This document shows, one piece after another, positions 35,877 through 44,381 of a stretch of 64,000 bases of DNA. The stretch is taken from assembly GCA_964641155.1 (NCBI GenBank), contig CAZXJO010000004.1:62001-126000 (forward strand), in the 5' to 3' direction. The notes below the pieces were generated by a model. It was not told the DNA's origin and searched no databases. It was given only the letters and a program-made list of their open reading frames with translations. Positions within the stretch are counted from its first letter, which is position 1, and each line of letters begins with the position of its first letter. The position numbers and the translations under genes are program-made. The stretch comes from DTCV01 sp964641155 (GTDB lineage Archaea; Thermoproteota; Thermoprotei_A; Sulfolobales; NBVN01).

Positions 35877-36572
35877 ATGTTGGGTAGTTGGTTGGTTGTC
35901 ACAGGGTTCAAGTTGTTGGATGAGTTGGTAGAACCCTCAATGAGGTGGTGGGGTGTTGAGTTCTACGGCGACCACGACATCACGTCCTACATCCTCCACC
36001 ATACGTTAGCCTTCAGAAGTAGGTTTGAGAGGGTTTACTTGGTCATGGCGCAGGAGTTCGGCGGCATTAGGACTGACCTACTCACGAGGCTGTGCAGGAT
36101 TTTCGAATGCTCACTTACGAACATCTACGTTACGAGGGTTTTCAGTAACTCCGAGTTAAAGTCCGCCTTAAGTGAACTAGCCGGTTTGGATGAGGGGTTA
36201 GCTGTTGTCGCATACCCGTACAACTACCTCCCTAAAGACCCCTCCAAGTACTTCGAGGCATCCAGCATTTCCGGACTGCTTAAGAAGGTGATGGAGTCCA
36301 AGGAGCTAGTGGTCTTCAACACCTTCACCAGGTTCGGGGCTGTGATGCCTGAGGGCGGCAACATGCATCACCACGTGGTGAAGGTCATCGTAATGCTTAG
36401 GAAGCGCGGGGGTAGGGTATGTGCGACGCTGGTCAAACACCCCGCCAAGCCCTCAGGAACTACGAAGTCGTTCCACACCAAGTTGTTGGAGGGCGTTGAA
36501 TTGGTGCATTACGGGAGGACGTTGCTTGAGTGGTCATTGAACAGGTTGGCGGGGCCGGCAGCCCATGGGTAG
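35877..36572 (+). CDS. RecA/RadA-fold paralogue lacking Walker A
   Basis: The 231-residue protein reads like a RecA core without its P-loop: an EFYGDHDITSYILHH start where RadA has its ATP loop, strands FERVYLVMAQE and IYVTRVFSNSELKSAL, and the late segment LVKHPAKPSGTTK. No GxxxxGK[ST] is present, so ATP binding is not expected. It overlaps the next gene by 8 nt and starts the three-gene PolB2 unit. I recall inactive RecA paralogues with polB2 in other Thermoproteota; a search should confirm. It may be a structural partner in damage tolerance. Confidence 0.55.
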   Translation: MLGSWLVVTGFKLLDELVEPSMRWWGVEFYGDHDITSYILHHTLAFRSRFERVYLVMAQEFGGIRTDLLTRLCRIFECSLTNIYVTRVFSNSELKSALSELAGLDEGLAVVAYPYNYLPKDPSKYFEASSISGLLKKVMESKELVVFNTFTRFGAVMPEGGNMHHHVVKVIVMLRKRGGRVCATLVKHPAKPSGTTKSFHTKLLEGVELVHYGRTLLEWSLNRLAGPAAHG

Positions 36573-36795
36573 GACCACAACACCTGTGAAGCAAGTCGTA
36601 AACAGCTACGTGGTTAGGTTGAGGGAAGTTGCCGACATGTTAGACCCCCGTGAAAGGGAGGCCGTGCTGGTCTTCCTGAACGACTTAGATGAGACCGCAT
36701 CACTGCTCTCCCACATCGGTGTGGTGGACCCCCTTGAGGTGCTCATCACCCACATCTTGAGGAAGTGTGGCAGAGGTTGCTTCAGGTCTCCGTGA
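36565..36795 (+). CDS. Small helical protein in the PolB2 unit
   Basis: The 76-residue, mostly helical protein (VVRLREVADMLDPREREAV; VFLNDLDETASLL) begins inside the RecA-fold gene and ends 29 nt inside the polymerase frame. No family motif is recognised. The tight overlap on both sides argues that it is a real gene translated with its neighbours, perhaps a subunit of the polymerase complex. Confidence 0.55.
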   Translation: MGRTTTPVKQVVNSYVVRLREVADMLDPREREAVLVFLNDLDETASLLSHIGVVDPLEVLITHILRKCGRGCFRSP

Positions 36796-38704
36796 GTGTG
36801 GGTTTATGGATGGGGAGTTCTGGCTTCTGGACGTGTGCAGTAATTCGGGAGGCCTACTGCTGAAGCTGTACTCCGAGGAGCGGAGGGAGTTCTCAGAGAA
36901 GGTGTTGAGGATCCCCCTCCACGGGTACTTAGTCGGCGGTGACCCGGAAAGGGTGGTGTACGAGTTAAGAGATTCGGGGTTGGTTGAGGATGCCTGGGTT
37001 GAGGACTGGCTAACACCGCCCCACTACCGAAGCAGTACTGAGGTGGTGGTGTTCAGGACGAGTGAGTTAAGTAGGTTGAAGCACGTGATCAGGGTAGGCG
37101 TCTCCAAGGGTTTGAGGCATGTCAACGATTTCCCGAACCCGCTTATTGAGGCACTATTTAACGCCGGGCTCGCACCGATGACTAAGGTGGAGGTTAGGGG
37201 TGGGGACGCCAGGCCGCTGGGGTGGGACCCCACCCACTCAGACCCCGAGTTAAGTGTTGCGCGTATGTATGTGGACGGGGGTCAGTACGTGGCTGAGGTC
37301 GACGGCTCTGCAGAACGCTTCAGCAGTGTTGGAGACCTAGCCAGATACGTAGTGTCTGCGAAGTACGATGTATGCGTCGTTGATGGTGAGTTATACGTCA
37401 AGCTGTTGGAGGAGGAGCCCGCAATCACCTCATCAGCCTACCTATGGTTCGTCGGCGGGGCGTTCAGGACTGGTGAGTACTTCGAGTGGTGTAGGCTTAG
37501 CTACACCCCACCCAGCCTCATGGGTAACGTAACGATCGGTAAGGTAGTGACTACTATGGAGGGGCTTGAGGCTAGGAGGAGGAAGTACCTCATAGACAGA
37601 GGGACTCGGAGGGCCGAGCCCTTCCGGGGCATGACCGACCTCTTACTCCAAGATAGGGGAGGGGTTATCTACACGCCTAAACCCGGCCTCTACTGGGGGG
37701 TATGCCAGGTTGACTTCAGGTCACTGTACCCGAACATCATTGTGAGGTTTAACGTATCGGGTGAGTGCGTCGATGTGCCGGGGTGTGGTGAGGTGCTTAG
37801 TTTTGGGTGGACGCCCCACACAGTATGTATGGATAGAGAGGGTGTGGTGCCGGCCAGCATTGCTAAGTTGGTGAGGCTGAAGGCCCTCTACGAAGAGCTT
37901 AGTAAAACGACGGGGCTGGAGGTCTACGAAGTGAGGAAAGCAGCGGTTAAGTGGGTCTTAGTCGCGAGCTTCGGCTACCTAGGCTACCGCAACAGCTTAT
38001 TCGGCTCGGTGATGGCTCACGAGATGGTGACAAGTACTAGCAGGTACTTGATGGGGGTTGCTAGGAAGGTTGTGAAGTCTATGGGTTACCGGGTAATACA
38101 CGCGTTAGTTGATAGTCTATTCGTTGAGGGAGTCACCACGGTGGGTGAGTGCTGTAGGGTGGCGGAAACAATTTCAAAGATTACAGGGTTCGACGCGAAG
38201 GTTGAGTCCCACTACACATGGCTCTACATACCCAACAACTTTGAAGACGTGCGTGGGGCTGCCAACAAGTACTACGGGAAGCTCTCCTCAGGAGGTATGA
38301 AGCTTAAGGGAATTACCTGCGGGAGAAGCGATACACCACCAATCATTAAGGAGGCGCAGTTGAGGGCCCTAGGCGAGTTAGCTATGGCTGAGACGGAGGC
38401 CGAGATGGTTGAAGCGGTTTTAAGGGCCCATGAAGCACTAAGGAATTACAGAAGGAAACTCATACGCGGGGACATCGAAGACCATGAGTTACTACTTACC
38501 AGGAACCACTGCGGGAGGAGGCACGGGTATGTAAGACCCCCGAAGTACGCGTTGGAGGGAGGGGGACCTCCCTACATCCTCTACGCCGAGGCGGGAGGCC
38601 TCACTCAATACGTCGGGCAGCCCCTAAAACACCGTGCCAATATTTACTACTACTTAAGACTGCTTGAGAGGGCGGCTTCTGAGCTACCGCCTCCCCCTAA
38701 GTAA
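36767..38704 (+). CDS. polB2: PolB2-type B-family DNA polymerase with disrupted active-site motifs
   Basis: Motif A is intact (VDFRSLYPNI, Asp at about residue 316). Motif B reads KWVLVASFGYLGY where active enzymes have KxxxNSxYGYxGY, so Asn and Tyr are lost. Motif C reads VIHALVDSLFV, where the first Asp of DTD is Leu and only the second (about residue 449) remains. The exonuclease acidic residues are not recognisable. These losses define the PolB2 group, long thought inactive, though a Sulfolobus member (Dpo2) is reported to act in lesion bypass. GTG 36767 follows GAGG; ATG 36806 is an alternative start. Confidence 0.82.
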   Translation: MAEVASGLRECGFMDGEFWLLDVCSNSGGLLLKLYSEERREFSEKVLRIPLHGYLVGGDPERVVYELRDSGLVEDAWVEDWLTPPHYRSSTEVVVFRTSELSRLKHVIRVGVSKGLRHVNDFPNPLIEALFNAGLAPMTKVEVRGGDARPLGWDPTHSDPELSVARMYVDGGQYVAEVDGSAERFSSVGDLARYVVSAKYDVCVVDGELYVKLLEEEPAITSSAYLWFVGGAFRTGEYFEWCRLSYTPPSLMGNVTIGKVVTTMEGLEARRRKYLIDRGTRRAEPFRGMTDLLLQDRGGVIYTPKPGLYWGVCQVDFRSLYPNIIVRFNVSGECVDVPGCGEVLSFGWTPHTVCMDREGVVPASIAKLVRLKALYEELSKTTGLEVYEVRKAAVKWVLVASFGYLGYRNSLFGSVMAHEMVTSTSRYLMGVARKVVKSMGYRVIHALVDSLFVEGVTTVGECCRVAETISKITGFDAKVESHYTWLYIPNNFEDVRGAANKYYGKLSSGGMKLKGITCGRSDTPPIIKEAQLRALGELAMAETEAEMVEAVLRAHEALRNYRRKLIRGDIEDHELLLTRNHCGRRHGYVRPPKYALEGGGPPYILYAEAGGLTQYVGQPLKHRANIYYYLRLLERAASELPPPPK

Positions 38705-38739
38705 TCGTTTCCGTCCGAGGTCTTACTTACGGAGCTCAA

Positions 38740-38816
38740 CCCCTCAGTTAGTGGGGAGTGTTCCACGAGCTGTGGTCTACAACCTCAATGAGGGATGCCC
38801 CTCAAGCTGAGTGGGG
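38740..38816. repeat. Two similar short hairpins between convergent genes
   Basis: CCCCTCAGTTAGTGGGG (38740-38755) and CCCCTCAAGCTGAGTGGGG (38798-38815) are near-copies that can each fold into a C4/G4 stem. They lie in the gap between the converging polB2 and dehydrogenase genes and may mark transcription ends. Confidence 0.35.
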
Positions 38817-38827
38817 GTTATTCAACA

Positions 38828-39796
38828 TCAATAACTTTTCCCGTGCCTCGCCTTATCCCTAACTACGCGGTTTACGGCGTACTTAGGTTCCTCACCCCTG
38901 AAAACCCTAAGTATTTCCTCAGCTATTACTTTCGACCTCGCCTCTAAGGACTCCTCAGATTGACCAGCTATGTGCGGTGTGAGGACCACGTTATCCAGTG
39001 TGAGTATTGGGTCGTCCGGTGGTAGTGGTTCCTCGTAGAAGACGTCCAGCCCCGCACCTGCTATCCACCCCTCCCTCAAAGCCTTCACCAGTGCTTGATG
39101 ATCCACTATAGGGCCCCTGGCGATGTTTATTAGGTATGCGGACTTCTTCATCTTCCTAAGCTCCCTTTCACTTACCATTCCCTTGGTCTGCGCTGTTAGC
39201 GGGACTGAAATCACTAAGTAGTCTGACTCCTCAAGTAACTTATCAAAGCTTCTGAACTCTATCCCTAACTCCCCCTCAACGTCCTCCTTCCTAACTGCGT
39301 CATAGTAGATGATTTTCATGTTAAATCCTTTACCCCTCATAGCGATTTTGTACCCTATCCTTCCAAGGCCTAAGATGCCTAAAGTCTTACCCTCTAAGAC
39401 AGCCCCCATCAACACATCCCAACTACCCGACCTTAAGGACCTATCCGCCACGCATACCTTCCTAGCAACACAAAGCATTAAAGCCATCGCATGATCAGCT
39501 ACCGTCGAGAACAATTCATCAGCAGGGGCGATGGTAACCCAGACCCCATGCTCCGAGGCAGCCGCCACATCCACGTTATCATAGCCCACACCATCCCTAG
39601 CAACTATTTTAAGCTTAGGCGCGTGCTCGAAGACCTCCCTCGTCACTAAGCCAGTGCCGGCAACAATCGCATCAACATCACCTACGTATGGGAGGTAATC
39701 ACCGCCACTCAACCTCTTCCCCTCAACCAACACCACCTCAGCAACCTCGCTGAGCATCCTAACACAGACCTCGTGAACCTTAGCATTAATCAACAC
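38828..39796 (-). CDS. D-isomer-specific 2-hydroxyacid dehydrogenase (second paralogue)
   Basis: The 322-residue protein has the Rossmann motif GILGLGRIGYKIAMRG, the catalytic Arg in INIARGPIVDH, Glu in GLDVFYEEPLP and His in TPHIAGQSEES. It is about the same length as the paralogue at 27138-28127 but clearly divergent. Phosphoglycerate, glyoxylate or another 2-keto acid may be the substrate. It converges on polB2 and has no operon partner. Confidence 0.87.
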   Translation of the reverse strand: MLINAKVHEVCVRMLSEVAEVVLVEGKRLSGGDYLPYVGDVDAIVAGTGLVTREVFEHAPKLKIVARDGVGYDNVDVAAASEHGVWVTIAPADELFSTVADHAMALMLCVARKVCVADRSLRSGSWDVLMGAVLEGKTLGILGLGRIGYKIAMRGKGFNMKIIYYDAVRKEDVEGELGIEFRSFDKLLEESDYLVISVPLTAQTKGMVSERELRKMKKSAYLINIARGPIVDHQALVKALREGWIAGAGLDVFYEEPLPPDDPILTLDNVVLTPHIAGQSEESLEARSKVIAEEILRVFRGEEPKYAVNRVVRDKARHGKSY

Positions 39797-40019
39797 CTTA
39801 AACTTACCCGCATAACCTGAAATAACTCAACACCTCAAGATAATCATACGAAATCGGAATATAAGGATTAACACAGGCCTTAATTCACACCAAATAATTA
39901 ACCCACAGCGCTAAGCGAAGGACCGAATAGACCTTGGGGTTATGACTGCGGTTGCCATCCATCAAAACACTTGCCCACACTTCGAGAAAATACGTAAGTT
40001 AAAAAACTGAGTTATTTAA

Positions 40020-40385
40020 TCACTCCACAGGGGGTGTTAACACGTATACGATTACTGCATCGTCATCGCTTAAGTTCTCCAACTCGTACTCATTGCCTGC
40101 GGGTAGGTAAACGGCATCACCTTCCTTGATGGTTACTGAGGAAGCATCCCAGCTGAGTTTGAGGGAGCCCTTCAAAACGTAGTAAACTTCATCATTCTCC
40201 TTAAACGACCACCTATAGCCCTTAGCTCTAGGTGCGACGAAGCAGAGCCCTAATGTGAGTCTGTCGGAGCCCTCCCTACGTTTAGTGATCAACCTCTTTA
40301 CCTTGAAGCCCTCAACCTCACACATTAGAGGGATGACAGCCTCAACGTCATTGACGTTAACGACCCTTACAGCCTTCTTTACCAC
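40020..40385 (-). CDS. Small cupin protein
   Basis: The 121-residue single-domain cupin shows the family's second motif GDAVYLPAGNEYELEN and a first motif around WSFKENDEVYYVLKGSLKL. The usual metal-binding His residues of both motifs are mostly replaced (Glu-rich here), so metal binding is uncertain. Small cupins can be isomerases, dioxygenases or ligand binders. It is transcribed alone toward the dehydrogenase. Confidence 0.75.
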   Translation of the reverse strand: MVKKAVRVVNVNDVEAVIPLMCEVEGFKVKRLITKRREGSDRLTLGLCFVAPRAKGYRWSFKENDEVYYVLKGSLKLSWDASSVTIKEGDAVYLPAGNEYELENLSDDDAVIVYVLTPPVE

Positions 40386-41275
40386 AATCCCACAACTTAT
40401 TAATGTGTACGAACAACTAAATTTCTAACTATTAGGGAACGGTAGCTAGCGGAAACCGGCATCCAAGGAAACACCGGGTTTAAATGGAAACCATTTCGGA
40501 GGTTAACTTTTTCACGCACTTACAAGTGAGGTTAGCAGGTTAGGCCTTCAATTGCTCTATGAGGGGTTAGGACAAGGCGTGGCGTTCAAAGAGGAGTTGA
40601 TAGAGTGGTACAGGATATGACGACGTAGATGTGATGGCTAAATCACACCTGAATGCTGAATCTCGGCGGTCGGGTAAATCAGCTTAGGTAAAATATGTTG
40701 TGCTGGCTTGACGACATGCAGAGGATGTTGAAAGCGAGGATGGGTCAGAGTTAAAGAGCGCTAAAGGGAGCTCCACAGTATTTGTTTAGTATTAACTTTC
40801 GTCCCTTCTTCATTCCACGAGGCTTAACTCCTCCACATGCTGGCACAGGTTTGAGGTACCTTCAGCACTAACACATCCTAGTTACGGTAATTCACAAACT
40901 CCACGTCATAAAACAGCTTCACCGACCTAAACGGTTCTTCCTTAGTAACAGATGCAGCTTAAATATTATTTAATGGGTTTTCAAACCGTCTTTTTAGGGC
41001 TGAAGCAGGCCTGAGACCATTTCTTGTGGCATCCAGCTAGCCGTGCCTATTAATATCTGAAGTGCTTTCGGCTCTGCTGAGGTTATATCGTGATGTGAAT
41101 CCATCATTTCTGCCTACACCCATCGGCTCGGTTGCTGATTATGCGGTTGCACTGGTTTACGAATGTGAAGAACTTAAGGTGGGTGGGTATTATTGCCTCC
41201 ATAAGTGCCCGACTGTTGATGACAATCATATCAACTTACGTTGTTTGGAATGTTGTCATCAATTAATATGACGTT
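40386..41275. other. 890-bp gene-poor stretch, probably decayed sequence
   Basis: No gene with a recognisable family is seen. A plus-strand piece at about 40535-40617 (LQLLYEGLGQGVAFKEELIEW) and a 69-residue frame at 41062-41271 with NPSFLPTPIGSVADYAVAL look protein-like but are short and lack partners. They may be remnants of one inactivated gene. The first ~80 bp hold the cupin promoter. Confidence 0.3.
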
Positions 41276-42050
41276 ATGATTAGAGATCTACTTGATGCAC
41301 GCCGTCATATGAGGCGTGTAGGATTGAGGGTGGCTAATGCCCTCCTAACAATGCTTCCTATACTCATCACGATCATGGTGACTTACTTCGTGGCTACTAA
41401 GGGCTGGGTTACCGTGTTAGCACTATTCATCGTTCTTGATATGGTTATTTCTGCGTTATCCACCCTTCTAATAATTGATTATTGGAGGAAGAGTAAGGAT
41501 TACGAGAGCGTTATTTTAAGCCGGGCTAGGATTCCGGATGAGCATGGAAAGAATTACAGGGTTGCCGTCCTAATACCTGTTTTTAATGAACCGCCCAGCA
41601 TAGTTGCTGAGACCACGTTGGCTTCGAAGGCAGCCGTTTGGGGTATAGGGGACGTTCACGTGTTAGACGACTCTACGGATCAAAGGATTAGGGCAGAACT
41701 CGACTGGTATTCAAAGGAGTACGGCTTCCACATCCTAAGGAGGGGTAGTAGGAAAGGATTTAAAGNNNNNNNNNNNNNNNNNNNNNNNNNNNNNNNNNNN
41801 NNNNNNNNNNNNNNNNNNNNNNNNNNNNNNNNNNNNNNNNNNNNNNNNNNNNNNNNNNNNNNNNNAGGAAAGGATTTAAAGTGACTCCTAAGGGGGAGAA
41901 CGTAGTTAACCTCACAGTCTACCACCTCTACTACGTTTTAATAGTGGCGTCATTCGCAATAGCTATCCCAGTAGGAAGTCTTAAGGTGCTCTCCCTCAGC
42001 GGTGACCTACTCTACGCACACATAGTTAACTTGTTTTGGGCAAGTTGGTG
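41276..42050 (+). CDS. Membrane glycosyltransferase family 2 (cellulose synthase-like), middle missing at a gap
   Basis: The N-terminal part has two membrane segments (residues ~20-65) and a GT2 start: VAVLIPVFNEPP and HVLDDSTDQR with the nucleotide-binding Asp residues, ending RRGSRKGFK. After 100 Ns the frame resumes as RKGFKVTPKGENVVN followed by membrane segments, as in the C-terminus of cellulose synthase-like enzymes. The catalytic DxD and QxxRW region is therefore absent. The frame then ends at a TGA (42048-42050) inside a hydrophobic stretch that continues in frame. The sugar and acceptor are unknown. Confidence 0.65.
41750..41881. repeat. 100-N gap flanked by a 16-bp identical repeat
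   Basis: aggaaaggatttaaag occurs at 41750-41765 and again at 41866-41881, either side of 100 Ns. Both copies encode RKGFK in frame. Merging them would give an impossible short glycosyltransferase, so here real sequence is probably missing or was collapsed. Confidence 0.75.
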
Positions 42051-42078
42051 ACTATTCACATCAGCCACCGCCCTATAC

Positions 42079-42558
42079 TTGAGCATCCCCTTACCAGTGT
42101 CCGAAGACTTTGTTAAGAGGGTAGCTCAGACGTATGAAGGTCTTGAAGAGAATGTCCTAAGAATGCTTGGATGCATGTTAAGAATGGAGGTAGCTATAGC
42201 GAACCACTACTCTGCTGTCTCCGAAAGATTGCAGAAGCATTCGGAGCAGCTAAGGTTAATAGTTGATGAATCCTACCATCATGCGGGTACCTACTCCAAA
42301 CTCATCCAAAAGTTAACGCCTCATATAAGACCTGATAACGTGAGCTGCGGTCCCTTCGAATCGTATCTAAGTAAGATCAGTCACGTCAAACATGAAGGCA
42401 ATTTAAACGAATTAATAATGCTACAGGAAGAACTCGTAATAAAGGTGCTTACGCAACTAATCCATGAAACATGCAAACTTGTCTTAGAAGACGTGAGCGA
42501 AATAAGGAAAATAATCGAAGATGAAACCAAGCACTGGGAAATCCTGAGAAAATATTGA
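42079..42558 (+). CDS. Ferritin-like helical protein
   Basis: The 159-residue all-helical protein shows the diiron pattern Glu, ExxH, Glu, ExxH: RMEVAIANHY, DESYHHAGTY, LQEELVIKVL and EDETKHWEIL. This is the ferritin/rubrerythrin-like arrangement without a rubredoxin domain. TTG 42079 is the first start after the upstream TGA, but GTG 42097 (MSEDFVKRVAQTY) looks more natural. It follows the broken glycosyltransferase in the same frame, so it may be an independent gene or the tail of a fusion cut by the TGA. Iron handling or peroxide defence is likely. Confidence 0.55.
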   Translation: MSIPLPVSEDFVKRVAQTYEGLEENVLRMLGCMLRMEVAIANHYSAVSERLQKHSEQLRLIVDESYHHAGTYSKLIQKLTPHIRPDNVSCGPFESYLSKISHVKHEGNLNELIMLQEELVIKVLTQLIHETCKLVLEDVSEIRKIIEDETKHWEILRKY

Positions 42559-42811
42559 GTGAGTCGGCGTAAGGGTCCAACAAATCGCTAGCCGGCCACA
42601 AACAAGCTCTAAGCCCTACAACAACTGCTTAGGTCTTTACCGATGAACGCGGTAGCTAGGGCTATGAATCAGTTAACTCAGACTCATCTTTAGGAAGGAT
42701 ATGGGAAGTTCATATTAGCCCTTGACATTAATTCAGCAATTTAGGTTTAGATGGATAAGTTAGTATTTAAAATAATTGATGTTTTAATGAAGGGCAATGT
42801 TTATTTGGTGA

Positions 42812-43276
42812 TTAGCCCCCCGGCCCTCCATGTAGGGCTACGTCCTTCCACACCTGCTCCCAGGCATCGCTCTCAGTGAATGACTCCCTTCGAACTATCA
42901 TTTCAAGTACGTTCTTAAGAAGTGCGTGATGATATAACTCATCTTTGAGGAGCGTTTCAACGAAGAACTTAATAGCCTTGTTTTCGATACCGCGTTCGAG
43001 CAAGCCCTTCAGGTATTTAATCATCTCTTCCTCAACCTTTATATGTTGTTCAACTTCGCTAACTATCCTCTCCATCTCGGCCTCACTCACCATAGGTCTT
43101 TCCTTAAACAGCTCAACCAACACTTCGTAAATCACGGAGTGCTTTAGTGAGTCTTGAGCCACAGCCTCCATGACTGTTTTCACGACCAAGTTCGTGACTT
43201 CTTTAGCCGAACTTGATAATCTTTCAGAATATTCTTTCTCGAGCGTGATCATTTTCTTGAATTCCTCAACACTCAT
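42812..43276 (-). CDS. Ferritin-like helical protein (second)
   Basis: The all-helical protein of about 154 residues has a similar ligand pattern: TLEKEYSERL, AQDSLKHSV, EQHIKVEEEM and LKDELYHHALL. Asp replaces the first ExxH Glu. ATG 43276 was chosen over the longer frame to 43300 because the TATA box (ttataata on the minus strand, about 43303-43312) leaves little room for the extension. It lies beside another ferritin-like gene, convergent with it. The function is probably redox or iron related; no family name is assigned. Confidence 0.6.
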   Translation of the reverse strand: MSVEEFKKMITLEKEYSERLSSSAKEVTNLVVKTVMEAVAQDSLKHSVIYEVLVELFKERPMVSEAEMERIVSEVEQHIKVEEEMIKYLKGLLERGIENKAIKFFVETLLKDELYHHALLKNVLEMIVRRESFTESDAWEQVWKDVALHGGPGG

Positions 43277-43482
43277 GCAAACCACAATTATATTATACAA
43301 TACAGATATTATAAAATCTTAATGATGTGAGTTGAAGGTGCTTCAGACGTGTTGATGGTTTGATGCATTTAACTTGACCTGATGCGGAATCAGCACATTT
43401 CAAACGTTCACCGCAAACGATATCCATCAGTTCTTGTACGAATAATTTAACCCCCAAACACGTATATTGAGGAGGGTCTTAA

Positions 43483-44298
43483 GTGGTCTCCTCCCACAAC
43501 GTGAGGAATTCGCGGAGGCTATTCAACGCAGTCATAATTAGACCACCTACGGACGATTTAGCTGATTGTGTCTCAACACATCCTCTAAAGCATTCCGTAG
43601 ACTTCGGCAGTGCCTTAAGGCAATATAGGGAATACGTTGACGTGTTACGTGAGGAGGGTGTTGATGTTTACGAGCTCCCAGGACTTAAGGGGTTCCCTGA
43701 CGCTGTTTTCGTTCAGGACACCGCCTTAGTGCGTTCTTCGAATGGTGAGGCCCTCATCTCATACTTCGGCGTGGGTAGTAGGAGGGGTGAGGAGTTAAGC
43801 GTTGCTGATTATCTAAGGCGTGCCGGCTTCAGCACCATGTTCGTTGAGCCTCCCGCAACATTGGAGGGCGGTGATGTGTTGATCACTGACGCAGGCGTAA
43901 TCTACGTCGGGAACACCTCCAGGACAAACTTAGGAGGTTTTAATTACTTGAGGAGCTTCTTCAAAGATTTTAAGGTGGTGGCGGTACGGTGCGATAAGGT
44001 CTTCCACCTCCTCTCAGCTGTCTCATACTTAGGTGGGAGGACCTTAGCAGTGGTTCCTGAGCTAGTCAACCCGGCACTGTTTGAGGGGTTTGAGGTGATT
44101 AACGTACCTGCTGATGAGGCCTACGCCGCGAACATGTTGTACTTAGGGGATGGTAAGGTGTTAATGCCTGAAGGCTTTAAGAAGACCTACTGGAAGTTGA
44201 GGGGAGCCGGGTTTAAGCCTATTGAGGTGGATGTCTCCGAGTTCAGTAAATGTGACGGGGGCGTTACCTGCCTGAGCTTACCGCTGTACGAAGTATGA
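43483..44298 (+). CDS. Dimethylargininase/amidinotransferase-family hydrolase
   Basis: The 271-residue protein has the amidinotransferase-fold motifs: DAVFVQDTALV, LEGGDVLIT, the catalytic His in FHLLSAVSYLG and the nucleophile Cys in GGVTCLSLP near the C-terminus. These match dimethylarginine dimethylaminohydrolase, which hydrolyses methylated arginine to citrulline; arginine-deiminase-like activity is also possible. GTG 43483 is preceded by a strong ribosome binding site ggaggg (43471-43476). The NhaC-type antiporter gene follows 83 nt downstream on the same strand. Confidence 0.85.
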   Translation: MVSSHNVRNSRRLFNAVIIRPPTDDLADCVSTHPLKHSVDFGSALRQYREYVDVLREEGVDVYELPGLKGFPDAVFVQDTALVRSSNGEALISYFGVGSRRGEELSVADYLRRAGFSTMFVEPPATLEGGDVLITDAGVIYVGNTSRTNLGGFNYLRSFFKDFKVVAVRCDKVFHLLSAVSYLGGRTLAVVPELVNPALFEGFEVINVPADEAYAANMLYLGDGKVLMPEGFKKTYWKLRGAGFKPIEVDVSEFSKCDGGVTCLSLPLYEV

Positions 44299-44381
44299 AC
44301 CACCTCATGGAATAGTTTAGGTTTTCCTTACCAATCACTTTGAAAAAGTTTTTAAGGATGTGATGTACTCCATAACCTGAT

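Noticed and set aside
41062..41271. A 69-residue plus-strand frame as a gene
   Set aside because: It reads partly like protein but has no recognised family or complete domain, and lies in apparently decayed sequence; it is mentioned only within the gene-poor region.
42048..42050. TGA read as selenocysteine in the glycosyltransferase
   Set aside because: Selenocysteine is not known in Thermoproteota, and no selenoprotein motif or insertion element is present here.
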